Of a stretch of DNA of 64,000 nucleotides, positions 23,423 to 34,550 are shown one piece after another. Location of the stretch: positions 31,661,341 to 31,725,340 of the forward strand of contig CM069612.1 of NCBI GenBank assembly GCA_035771175.1. Reading direction: 5' to 3'. The position numbers and the translations under genes are program-made. The notes beneath the pieces are model-generated. The model ran no database searches, was not told where the DNA came from, and saw nothing but the letters and a program-made list of their open reading frames with translations. Each line of letters opens with the position of its first letter. Positions within the stretch are counted from its first letter, which is position 1. This DNA is from Paratinospora sagittata. Taxonomy: Eukaryota > Streptophyta > Magnoliopsida > Ranunculales > Menispermaceae.

Positions 23423-26400
23423 ATGGGAATCGCTTCGCCAGATGCAATCCAGCAGCTGCAAGATTTGTTGGAAGATAGTGAGTTAGCTTCTCCGATCTCT
23501 GCATATCACTCGCTGATCTCGAAGTTACAGGCTGTAATTTCTTGTTTTTTATTTTGTTTTGTTTTGTTTTGGTTATAGTTGAGGAGCCATTGAAGAAGAC
23601 TTTTCAGGTTTGAGTTTTCACCTCTTTCAGCTTCTTAAGTTCTTAGATCTGAGCTTGTTTTTCATTTTTTTTGTAGATTGTGTTTTTTTTTATTTGGCTG
23701 TTTTGTTCTTGATCTGTTCTGTGGATTGTTATTTGGTTTCCAGGATTTGATGTGATAATAGTGTTTTACTAGTGCTGTTAGGAGTGATGTTTGTTCATTG
23801 TGTTTTTTATTTTGTTATTTTTTGGTTGAGATTTGATTGTATTTTTTTGAGGTTGTTTTTCTTTGAGGAGTTTAGGATGACAGTACATTGCGTGTCGCTA
23901 GAATTTTCTTCTTCGATCTACCTAATCGGTCTTCTGTGGAAGAACTGGGAAGAATGTTGAGAATTTTCTTTTTTCTATTTAATTAATCACGGTCTGAGTT
24001 GAAAAGAATTCAAGCTTTTGCTTCATCTTCAGATCTAAAGTGAACGACATTGATGAAATCACCAAATCCTTTTTGTTATTTCCTAGTCTTCTGCCATGTC
24101 GCGTTTACTGTTTTAGAAGTCTCTTTACTGTAACTGTATAGCTTATCATTTTTGTTGCTTGGAAACATAGTTCCAAATTGTCTACTGTAATTTGTTCCAT
24201 ATAAGAGTATGGAACCGGATATGGTGGAGGGAAACAGGAAAGGTCAGTATATTCTAAATAAGGTGGTGGTGAAGAGAGAGAGAGAGACTGGATTTGGGTT
24301 TGGAGAATTTGGAAGCGATAGTCAGAGAGACGGGAGAAGTTATTAATCTGTATATTCTAAATAAGATGGTGGTGAAGAGTTTCCGGATGTTGAGAGAGAG
24401 GGAGGGAGATAGAGAGAATGAATCAGATGAAGTAGACATACTTTCTGCTAACAAAATAACTCAAGTGAAGAGGATTCTAGGTTGTTCAAGGTGATAGCTA
24501 AGATATTAGCCAGAATTAGTGAAAAAAAGTGAGAGAGATGACAAGAAAACAGCTAGTTTAATACATGTTTTGTACCTTTAAAATCTTGGTTACTAGGTAA
24601 GCGATTCAATTTTAAACATAGACAAGAAAACAGGTTTTGAGATGTGACAGTTCACCAGTTATATCTCAAAAGCAGTAACTGCCATCTTAGCATTGCTTTG
24701 TCTATAGGAATGGAGCTGTTATCTTGTCTTGTCTATAAGAATTTTTGTGTTGGGACTTGGGAATGAAGGACTTATTTCTTGTGGGTACCATGTGCTTAGG
24801 AAAATGAAAAGGTGTTCAATCACATTTAATGACAGAAGTGTCTTCTGTTTCAAAATATGCAAACTAGAAATGGTTCATTGACTTGAAAACGCTTAATGAC
24901 ATTGCTCTATTTCCATACTGAGTTTCTTATTGGCAGAAAATTTCATCTAAGTTTTATTTAGATTTGTTCTGTACAGGGGAAAGCTGAATAACCTCTCTAA
25001 ATTTTGCTCATGAAAATTATTTTATTTTATGCTTACTGAATGAATTTAGATCTTTATTTACTTGGATTAGGTGAGATTCTCTCTAATATGTTCTTGAATC
25101 AATGTGTTCTTCTGATTACAGAATATGCATCAAGAATATCCCCCTCAAACCTTGATGCGGTTTCTCAAGGGCAGAGAGTGGAATGTCCCAAAAGCACATA
25201 AAATGGTTAGATTCAGTTCTATGGTTTTCAAATATTTACTGCATGTCTTTTCCTCTCTGTACCAGTACAATAACTCTTCTTTAACTTGTAATTATGGTGT
25301 GTTTCTTGTTCAGTTGGTGGATTGCTTAAACTGGAGGATACAAAATGAGATTGACAATATATTGGCTGTAAGTTTTCAACTTTTTGTGATCATTAATTAA
25401 TAAAAGGCTTTAGTACACACAAGTCAAAATTGAGAACATGATTGCTAGTTTATACGCATTGGACTTGAGATTTATTTATTTGTCTTTTTTCATGAACAAT
25501 GTTTTAGGCTGATGACATATACGAATTTTAGAAGTAGCAAAAAATGATTAAAATTGCTTCATGTAAAACAACCAAAAGATAATGATGATCTATGCATCTC
25601 CTTCTATATTTTATATTTTTCTTTTCCCCCTCCTGATGATGGTTTAGCTCTTGCATGCCTGAGAGGAATAAATGTTTATCAATTTGTGTCAATCCTCAAT
25701 GGTTTGGTAGCAATTGAGTTTAATGGTAATCTGGTCTTTGAATTTGTAGAAGCCAATAGTTCCTACCGATTTATACCGAGCAGTGCGAGATACACAGCTT
25801 TTAGGATTGTCTGGTTTCTCGAAAGAGGTATGACCATCCAGTTTGTACTTCTTTAACCATGTTATTCTTATTTGTTTTTCCTTTTTCTCTCTTTATCTTT
25901 TTTTTTTTTTTTTTGAGAAATTGAATAATCTGGTTCTCTACTGTACTCACCCACTTAGTCACTCAATATTGTTGGTTTAAATAATCGTTTCCTCTAAGAA
26001 CGATCATCGCTAGTTGTCATGTCTTAATTATTATGTGTTTACTACTTCACAAGAGGTGTTTCTTGACTGGAAGCTGTTAGTGACTCGAGTATGCTTGTTT
26101 TGTCTTCTGGCTACCTAAGATTTACATGAATTTTCTTATTTACTAGGAATAGGCAAAAACTTATTAAGATCATTTCATTGGAAGTCCTTCCTAAAACCAT
26201 TTTGATATCATGGTTCATGGAGTGAGATTCAATTTCCTGTTTCAATTGGTGAAAGTAGAAGTTTCACCCCTCTATGCTATAGTTTACCTATTTGCTTCGT
26301 CTTGAAAAAACTTGACATGGGTGGAATTGCCCTTTGCCCTTACTATGGAACTTATTGCTGTAATTCCTAATGGTTTGTTGTTATTTGTCTGCAAGTTTGT

Positions 26401-29400
26401 TCCTTTGTTTATTTTTATTTAGTAATCTTTTATCCCTATATCATAATTATAAAGACACTTTGCAAACACTACCCAGAGCTCAGATAACATCTTTGATATG
26501 GTTATAATACATCTTTATAAAAAGGCGTACCTAGTGCAAGGGGCTCTCACTATCGTAGGATTTGGGGAAGGGATTATATATGCTTTACATCCATATTGGA
26601 GAGACATTTTGGATTCAAACTCCTGATGTCTAGGTCACAAATTTTCTTACCTAAACTAGGAATAGACAAGAACTCATAACATCATTTCATTGGATGTCCT
26701 TGCTAAAATCATTCCAATATCATGATTCATGGAGTGAGATTCAATTTCTTGTTTTAATTGGTAAAAGTAGAAATTTAAGTCCTCTATACTTTCAGTTGCC
26801 TGTTTGCCTCATCTTGAAATTTTTTGACATGACTAGCTAAAAGTACAGTTTAAGTTTTAGATTTTTAGTCATACTAATCTTGAATCCTTCAGGCTCTAGA
26901 GCCTCTCTCCAAACTTTTAGCTTAGCATTTACTTCAAAGTTGGTTTCATTAATTAATACAATATTATCAACAAATAACATACACGATGGAATATCTTCTT
27001 GATTATGTTTGATCAGTTTATCTATAATTAGTGCAAAAATATAAAGACAGAATTGATCCTTGGTGTAAATCTACTGTAAATGGTAACTCACTAGTTTCTC
27101 CCACTATTGTTGTTACTATGGTTATTGCTCCATCATATGTATTTTTTATTAGTTTGTATACCTATTTGTATCTCATTTTTTCCCTAAAACCCACCATATT
27201 ATTTCTCTAAGTACTCTATTATAGGTTTTTCTTAGATAAATAAAGGCCATATGAAAGTCTTTCTTTTTTTCCCTATACCTCTTGATCAATCTCCTTAGTA
27301 AATAAATAGCTTTCATGGTTGATCTCCCAAGCATAAATCCGAAGTGATTTTTTGACTCCAAAAGTTAAGCTCTTACTCAATTCTCTGTTACTGTATCCCA
27401 TGATTTCATCATATGAATCATCAATTTATTCTCTTTATAATTTGCACAATTTTGAATATCTCATTTAGTTTTCTTTATAGGTGTTGAGATTCTTTTCCTT
27501 CAATCATAGAACATATTTTAAGTTGCTACAATCTTATTAAACAATCTAGTTAACCACAAGATTTTAGTTTTCCTTATGCCCTTCCAAACTTCAACAAGAG
27601 CAGTATTCAGTCTTAAAGGGTTTGCAATTTTCATTTTCCATATCTCATTTTTTATCTTAAGCATACAAATTCTATGAAAGGATCTATTTTCATTAGTTAC
27701 CCCTAAGCTACACTTAAATTTCTCTAATGATTTTCATTTAATAATTTTTCAAAACAAGTTTCGATATTTCTTTCTCTGTTCACTATGAACTTCAATTGTG
27801 TTCGTGCTATTCTAATTTATTTTTTTTCAAAATTAACCCCATGGCTGTATATTATAGTGCTTATTGTAACTTATAGAACCATCATCTTTTGAACAGGGTT
27901 TTCCTGTCTTTGCTATTGGTGTTGGGCAGAGCACATTTGACAAAGCTTCTGTAAGGATTGTCGATGTTTCCTATTTCCTCCATGAATTCTTCAATTGATG
28001 TTCAAAAATTTAAACTATATGTAGTATGACCTTGATGTTTCTGTTAAAATAGGTCCACTACTATGTCCAGTCACACATCCAAATCAATGAATATCGGGAT
28101 CGTGTTATTTTGGTGAGTGCTATTGTCTACACCTTTTGGCCTTATCATGAATTTATTGGTGGAATGAATGAATCCCGTTTAGCGTTCAATTATATGTAAA
28201 CTCATTCCTTCAGTTAGTTTGTGTGTAAATAAATCTACTTTCAATTACTCAATTTACATTAGTTTTAGTCTTTTTCGCTGCTTTTATAGCCATCTATCAG
28301 TTCTCTGTCTCAATCATTTCCCTTGTTTCATCACCTTTGGAGTTCTATCTACATTATTATGGATGCTCATTTTAAATTTTATGGTTGCTTGTTGTTAGTA
28401 CCCTTTCATCTTGATATTATCATTAGTGAACATAAGGTTATAAATAAGTAGGCACGGCATCATTCATTATGAGAAGCGGTCTGGCAGATTGAGGAGATCT
28501 TTGACAAGAAGCCCGTGGAAGTTCATTTCATCCCTAGCCCCTCAAGCTTTTGATCATTTAAGGCTTGTGGTTGGTAATGGATGCACATTCCAGTTTTGGG
28601 AGGATAGATGGACTAGGAATTCATCATTAGCTGAGACTTTCCCACACTTGTTTCGCCTTTCTACACTACATAATCATCCTATAGCTTCCTTCTTATCCTT
28701 AGATTCAAATCCCTCGTACTCTTCTACTTTGTCATGGAATCTTTACCTTCCTAGAGCACTTACTTCACGAGAACAAAGCGAAATTGTTACACTCCTGGTC
28801 AGAAAATTGAAAACCTTAGTCTTTCTTATGATAATGATACATACATTTGGTTTCCTTCTCCTGATGATCTTTTCTCATGTAAATCATATTTTGATATTCT
28901 TATTGAGTGCCCTTCCTTCCCCATCTTTCCTTTATCTTTTTACATTTGGAATGTACAAATCCCCTCCAAGGTGAAGGTTTTTGGTTGGCTTACAGCTCAT
29001 AATAAGATTAACACCTATGATGTTTTGCAAAGGAGGTCTCCTACTATTTAACTCTGCACACTGTTGCTCATTTTGTTTTTTAGGATAGCGAATTATCAGA
29101 AAATATTTTCTTCTCATGCTCTTTTGCGAAAAGCTTGGTGTGCCTCGAAATGTAGAGGTCGCACTAACGCTTTCACATTTACCAAACTTTTTCACAATTA
29201 GAGAAGGAAGTGTATTGAATAACATCTTTTGCTACGCTGTGGTCTCTTTGGCTTGAGCAAAATAGTAGTGTTTGGTAATGTGTCTAAAGAGTGGGTTCAA
29301 GTGCGGGAGGAAATTAGATTCATCGCTAGCACTTGGGTTTTCACTTCTTCTATAGTCAAGGGCTTTTCACTATCATATTGGGTCCTTAGTTGGTTGAATT

Positions 29401-32149
29401 GTCTTCAACAGGGTTGCTGAATTGCTGTGTAGGCGTAGTTTTGTTCAAGTGTTGGTTATTAGTGGTTGTTCTGATGGTTGCATACAACACCTCTGGTGCT
29501 CATCTCTAAATATGTATGCTAAACTATTATTAAATTCATATAATATACTTTTGTTTTTGCTAAAAAAAAAAAGAAGGTATACAACCTCTTAACATTGTGC
29601 AGTCATCCTTGGACTGATAGCTTTTGTTTTAGCCTTATGCAACAAAGAAGTATGGAAGATACATTGGCACGTGTATAAAGGTTTTGGATATGACTGGTCT
29701 AAAGCTTTCGGCACTGAGCCAGATAAAGGTAATACTTGGTTTTTTTTATTTTACTTTTTTTATTTTTATTTTATTTTGAGCTTAATTTTCTTCAAGTTTC
29801 TGGAGTTCTCTTACACAATTAAGCCTATTTTATGAAATCATTATCACATGGAGACCTACAACTTCATTGCTGTTCTGAATTTGCTTCTGAATAATGTGTC
29901 AATTATAATTCCCTTACATGTGTTGTAAGTGTTGGATTATTTTAGAAACCATGGAACCTAAAAGCTATAACTGATAGGTGACCAACAATACATATCAAAC
30001 TATCATCAACACTCTCACATGCAACCCCATTTTGCAAAGAGGGAGATAGAAGAAGAGATAAATGCTAAATGTACATATGGGAAACATGCAAATGCCAATA
30101 ACAATTGTATTATACAAGAAGTGGGAAAAAATCATTAGCTTGGAAGAACAATGATAATGCTGATCGGAGATGGCACTGATAGCCTTCGTTAAAGCAAGGC
30201 AAATGTCTAGAAAATTACACATGATCATGATTTTGTTATAAACTATTGGACTTAAAAGCTATATATGTTAATTAGAGGCCCAACAATATATATTGAACTA
30301 TCACTCGAACTCCCCTCATGTGAAGTTGCATCTTGTGTGTGGAGAGACAAAAAAGAGGTAGAAGAACAAACAAATACCAAACATGTGAACAAGGAATATG
30401 TGAATGCTATCAAAGGGACTTCAACCCAAGACCTCTCATTGTCTCACAAGGTGAGGCTTTGATACTAGGTCAGAAGCCTTGACTTATAGCTGATAGGTGG
30501 AGGCCCGAAAATACTAATTAATCTTTCACTAACAAATTTAACAAAACAAGTAATGATTTGAATATTTAAACTCACACCTTGATTGGATTTTTCTAGGCAT
30601 ACTCATATAAGATATGGATTTTTCTGGGCATTTAAAACAAAATTTGCATTTAAGCCCACCAACCTAAAACAAAGAAAGTAATACTTTTTTTAAAAGAATG
30701 AAAGAGGTGGAGAAAAGGGTTTATAGGTGAAACTTTTCGTGGGATTTTTAGATGGAATTGGTGGAGTAATACTCTCCTATGTTTGGATGAGAGGGTGAGA
30801 GGTGTATAGTACTGAGAACTAATGAGGTAACACAAAGTTGAGAAATGGGGGAGGGATGCATGCATGAGAGTGATAAATGGTGGGGAGAAAGGGATGTGTG
30901 ACAATGAGAATAACAATGGCATTAGCTTATTTCTTATTAAAAAAGGGAATCATGAACTCTTTTATTATTGTTCAGCGTATCGTATTTGTGCAACAATAAG
31001 GAGAATAATAGATAACTTAATGCAATAGTTTATTATGTGTTATTAACTGTATCTTATTCACTTTTGAGAGACTAGGATCAAAACATTTTCTATTATTTAT
31101 AAGTATGACTGGGAACTGTTAATCCATACTTGTTTCCCACTTTTGCCTTCAACTTTTTTTTTTTCCCCTTTAATTTGCTGTTTATTCAGTTCAACTCCAA
31201 GTAATATACTTGGAAGTTCACATGATAATTTTTTTTTTGTTGCAGCTATTGACCACAATATCTACTATTGATGACCTGAACTATCCTGAGAAAACCGAAA
31301 CATATTTCATTGTAAATGCCCCATATGTATTTTCTTCATGTTGGAAGGTTAGTGTATTTTTTTTTCAAATTTTCTTTTGATTCAATTTACCCTATTGTTT
31401 ACCATGCTAGAGTCCTCATAAACAAATTATATCATGATCTTTTGAGAAGGAAAATTTCTATATTGCTGTTCTTCATTAAATATCTTACTTGGCATGTTAA
31501 AAGGAAACAATCACAATTGTTGGCAGGTTGTGAAGCCTCTTTTGCAAGAGAGGACAAGGAAGAAAGTTCAGGTGCTGCACGGATGTGGAAAGGACGAGTT
31601 ATTGAAGGTGAGGTTACATTTTATATTTTCTTAATCTGATCATTTTGTTATTGTGAGTATATATTGTTTTTTAATGGTGAAGAAAACTAAAAATAAAATA
31701 GAAGTTGGTCTTCTTCAATCTTTATGTTAAGTTGGTATTGAGCTTTGTGATTTCTGTTCTCTTGTTTATTGAGACACAAGTTTCAATTCTATTTCCATTC
31801 ATATGGTATATTAACATGGATTTGTGTGTAGATAATGGACTACGCATCACTTCCACATTTCTGCAGAAGAGAAGGCTCAGGTTCCTCGCTACATTCGAGC
31901 AATGGAACCATTGATTGCTTCTCCTTGGACCATGACTTTCATCAGCAGCTTTATAGTTACATCAAACAGCAAGCTTTGAGCTCGAAACCTGTTCAGCTCA
32001 TCAAACATGGGTCTGTTCATGTTTCAGTGCCTGAACCAGACCCAGAAGAAACAAATATTGCTCTAACCATAGAATCTGAGTTTCACAGGTTTGGAGATCA
32101 AAACGGGCTCTCCCATTCCCTGGATAGCCTAAAGATCAGCAGTGTCTGA
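23423..32149 (+). CDS. SEC14-like phosphatidylinositol transfer protein (CRAL-TRIO)
   Basis: A cytosolic or peripheral lipid-transfer protein of the Sec14 superfamily, which exchanges phosphatidylinositol and phosphatidylcholine between membranes. There are eleven exons: 23423-23477, 23579-23607, 25122-25205, 25314-25367, 25750-25827, 27897-27950, 28053-28112, 29633-29728, 31246-31347, 31527-31607 and 31832-32149. All borders are GT-AG, the phases close and the product is 336 aa. The CRAL-TRIO N-terminal helices (about 30-64) include LMRFLKGREWNVPKAHKM. The lipid-binding fold (about 75-240) includes GFPVFAIGVGQSTFDKAS, HYYVQSHIQINEYRDRVILP and VLDMTGLKLSAL. It lacks the C-terminal nodulin domain of SFH proteins and the GOLD domain of patellins, so it is a Sec14-only type. 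Introns 5, 7 and 8 hold transposon sequence. Confidence 0.95.
24247..24379 (+). repeat. Direct repeat pair in SEC14 intron 2
   Basis: A 30-bp sequence starting gtatattctaaataag and ending gtggtgaagag occurs at 24247-24276 and 24350-24379 with one difference. The copies start 103 bp apart, with GA-rich sequence after each. Confidence 0.85.
26520..26640 (-). mobile_element. Au-like SINE remnant in SEC14 intron 5
   Basis: The plus strand reads acctagtgcaaggggctctc, gatttggggaaggg and ggattcaaactcctgatgtc, the reverse of an Au-like body with a B-box-like tract. The head is incomplete. Confidence 0.55.
26850..27830 (-). mobile_element. RTE-clade LINE reverse transcriptase remnant
   Basis: The minus-strand translation gives degraded blocks of an RTE-type reverse transcriptase. 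These are a NHFGFMLGRSTMKAIYLLRR-like block (27361 down to ~27290), IYLRKTYNRVLREIIWW just downstream, and a stop-ridden region around 26900-27000 that recalls the catalytic FADD segment. The 5' part and the endonuclease are absent and several frameshifts and stops are present. It lies antisense within SEC14 intron 5 and is not functional. Confidence 0.8.
28450..29571 (+). mobile_element. 5'-truncated L1-type LINE (ORF2 C-terminus)
   Basis: The translation shows the end of an L1 ORF2: VGNGCTFQFWEDRW near 28570, then IPSKVKVFGWLTAHNKIN near 28965, the zinc-binding reverse-transcriptase (zf-RVT) region. Further pieces continue to about 29420, with stops and frame changes throughout. It ends in an 11-base A run. 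It is in sense orientation within SEC14 intron 7. The 5' border is approximate; a partial duplication (aaggttataa / aaggtataca) is not convincing. Confidence 0.85.
29945..30530. repeat. Diverged repeat modules in SEC14 intron 8
   Basis: Three related modules contain an aaagctataactgataggt-like or tatagctgataggtgg core, followed by a (c)ccaacaatata-like tract and actatcactcgaact with catg. They sit near 29960, 30255 and 30485. The arrangement suggests overlapping copies of one dispersed element. I cannot assign its class. Confidence 0.5.
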
Positions 32150-33114
32150 GACTAACAATTTAGAAAGATTATTACTTTGTTTCAAGCCTCTGTTAACATA
32201 TCATAAAGCTTGCTGCCAAATCACCAGGTTACAGCCATCAAGAAACGGTGATTGGCCGTTGCTGCTAATGCCTCTGGGAACCTGAAGATTATATGATCAA
32301 TGCAATACTAAAATCCAGCATTAACTCAATAGAAACAGATAATTTGGGTTATGTAATACGAGATAGATACAATCACTAGGCTGGGGTTGAACGAGCTGAT
32401 CTCGGCCAGTGTGACAGGAAGACAAGAAGTGCCAAGTCCTACCAGCATTAACATATGTTGAAATGAGTTAGCCGCTCGCTGCTCTACTGTTGGATCAGAA
32501 TTTGCTGCTTCTTGCCTGAAGACGATATATAAGTATCAATTAAGTTCATAAAAAAAAAAAAAAAGTATCAATTAAGAAGAATAAAGTTCGTTCACGGTAG
32601 ATGTTGACCCTCAATGCCCATCATATTTGCTTATCACAGTTTCATCTTGGTAAATTTGATAGGAAGATATCTATCTTCGCAAAATTTTAACATTTTGGTA
32701 AACATCATTTAATCTATTCAGATATTAAAAGATAGTTTGGGAGAATAGTTATATGTCGAATTTGTTGGCTTTTGTATTTTGATCAATCAACCACTTGAAC
32801 ATTTCGCACGTACAATTTTTAGTTCGGCGCTTCAGAATGAATTTTGTTCATTCTTGAAAGGAAAAATGCCTTGCTCAAGTGGTGCAACACAGATATTTGG
32901 GAGTTTGCTAAAGGTGACGGAGGAGGGAAGGTTGTAGGATAAAAAATTATGTTCACTTTAGTCACGTCTATTTAGGGAGAATTGTTCAATGCTTCTGTAG
33001 TGTTCAAACGTGAATTGATTTCGCTTGAAGGGTGGGAACCGTTAAAAACATAAAAGGAAAAGGTCTTTGGATCCATTTAGATAAAGCATGAAGTTGAAGC
33101 TATGACCTAAACAC
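32150..33114. other. SEC14 3' UTR and intergenic DNA
   Basis: The first few hundred bases probably belong to the SEC14 3' UTR. No other gene seen. A short duplication of aagtatcaattaag lies near 32531-32577. Confidence 0.55.
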
Positions 33115-33690
33115 ACGCAATAAGATTGGGGTGCATTAAGAATAAAGATTACAGAGTAGAAGTCTTGAACTGTGCACACCCACCACCAGTCAAGTTGAAC
33201 TGCTTGTGCTGGTAAGGAAAAATGATGTGGGTGCAGCGTGGGCATATTTAGAAGTAAATAAGCTGAAACGCCTGCACCCACCTTATCGCTTGAAAAAATG
33301 TGGGTGCATATAGAATAAAAAAGATAAGTTGCAGAATTGAACCAAGCACACCCACACTGCACGACCATGTCGCAGGAAAAAAAAAATGTTGGTAAGTGCG
33401 TTTAGAATAAAAAAAAATAAGGCTGCAGAAGTGAACTAAACACACCCACCATGTGCTTGGAAACAAAAATGTGGGTGCGTTTGGAATAAAAGGTTGAGCT
33501 GCAGAATTGAACTAATTACCCCACTGCACCTCCCATGTCGCTGGCAAAGTGTGGGTGCATTTAGAATAAAAAGATAAGCTGCAGAATTGAACAAAACACA
33601 CCAACACCTCACCCACCATGTCGCTGGAAAAATGTGGGTGCATTTCGAATAAAAAGATAACCTGCAGGATTTAACCGGAAATGACAAGTA
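33115..33690. repeat. Minisatellite with ~82-bp period
   Basis: About seven diverged tandem units, each with tgtgggtgcatttagaataa, aagataagctgcagaattga, a cacaccca-rich stretch and catgtcgctggaaaaa. Unit starts at about 33299, 33387, 33469, 33550 and 33633 give spacings of 88, 82, 81 and 83 bp; units further left are more decayed. Open frames across it are by-products of the repeat. There are no unique spacers, so it is not CRISPR-like. Confidence 0.9.
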
Positions 33691-33874
33691 GCGGGTGCAG
33701 CAAAAGGGTTGGGTTTAGTTCCTTGGAGCCTAATACTGTCTTGATTATATCCTTCTCACACCACATTTCCTCAGTAACAACCAAAACCGATTAAAAAACG
33801 CCAAAAAAGAGAGAGGTTACAACCTTTGCCTTAAATAACCTCCAAGAAAACTGCACTCCTTCAATTCCACCCTT

Positions 33875-33882
33875 TATAAATA
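33875..33882 (+). promoter_or_regulatory. TATA box of the putative small gene
   Basis: TATAAATA in a CT-rich context lies 120 bp upstream of the ATG at 34002. A start site ~30 bp downstream would leave a leader of about 90 nt. Confidence 0.55.
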
Positions 33883-34001
33883 CACACTTATCAATGCCCA
33901 TTTAACCATCCAATCTCTTCCTTAACCTCCCCTTTTAATCTTCTTATTTAGCTAAGATTCCTATTAATCAGCACATCTCTGAGAAATTGGGTTTTGGAAG
34001 C

Positions 34002-34196
34002 ATGGAGCCTATGGCCATAGTTGCATTCACTGGCGGTGTCATTGGACAGATAAGCTTCATCATTCTTAGATTTTTCCCTGCCTTCAACTGCGTCAATCGG
34101 CTGATTGATTGCCTCCGAAATCCGCAGCCTCTGCCACCCCAGGCTGTCATTGCTGAGAAAATTTCCCATGCCATAGAAGAGAAATTTCTTGCTTAG
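34002..34196 (+). CDS. Putative small single-pass membrane protein, 64 aa
   Basis: A 64-codon frame starts at an ATG in a strong plant context (A at -3, G at +4) and ends TAG. Residues about 4-26 (MAIVAFTGGVIGQISFIILR then FF) are hydrophobic enough for one membrane segment. A Cys pair (CVNRLIDC), a Pro-rich turn (NPQPLPPQ) and an amphipathic end (AEKISHAIEEKF) follow. A TATAAATA lies 120 bp upstream. The ORF converges on the 3' end of the next gene 355 bp away. I recognise no family. It could be a real small gene or a chance frame; promoter position, start context and protein character favour a gene. Confidence 0.5.
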   Translation: MEPMAIVAFTGGVIGQISFIILRFFPAFNCVNRLIDCLRNPQPLPPQAVIAEKISHAIEEKFLA

Positions 34197-34550
34197 ATTC
34201 TTCTTTGTAAAGGGTGCTACCATCTTTCACGGTTAAATTTCACACAGCACTTTCAGAAAGATGAATTCTGGAGGATAGTTCAGCATGATGCCCGCCTCCC
34301 TCATTGAATCCTCAAGCAAGAACATAAATCCAGCAATGGAAAGTACACAATACCTCTATTTGTATTCAAATAATTAGAGTCTAACTGAGGAATGTAATCC
34401 AGACTCTTGTACAATCTTGTAGTGGATAACTCAGAATTTACATATACAAGTTCAGTTCAAAGATTCACATGCCACATGTCATATACATCCAAAACTAACA
34501 GAAGCTAAAAAAACAAAACCAAAATTCAAGAATTTAAGACTTTATAGATT

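Noticed and set aside
33042..33687. Minus-strand frames of 72-108 aa
   Set aside because: They lie inside the ~82-bp minisatellite and exist because the unit lacks stops in some frames.
33115..33690. CRISPR-like array
   Set aside because: The repeats are adjacent, long and diverged with no unique spacers, and the genome is a plant's.
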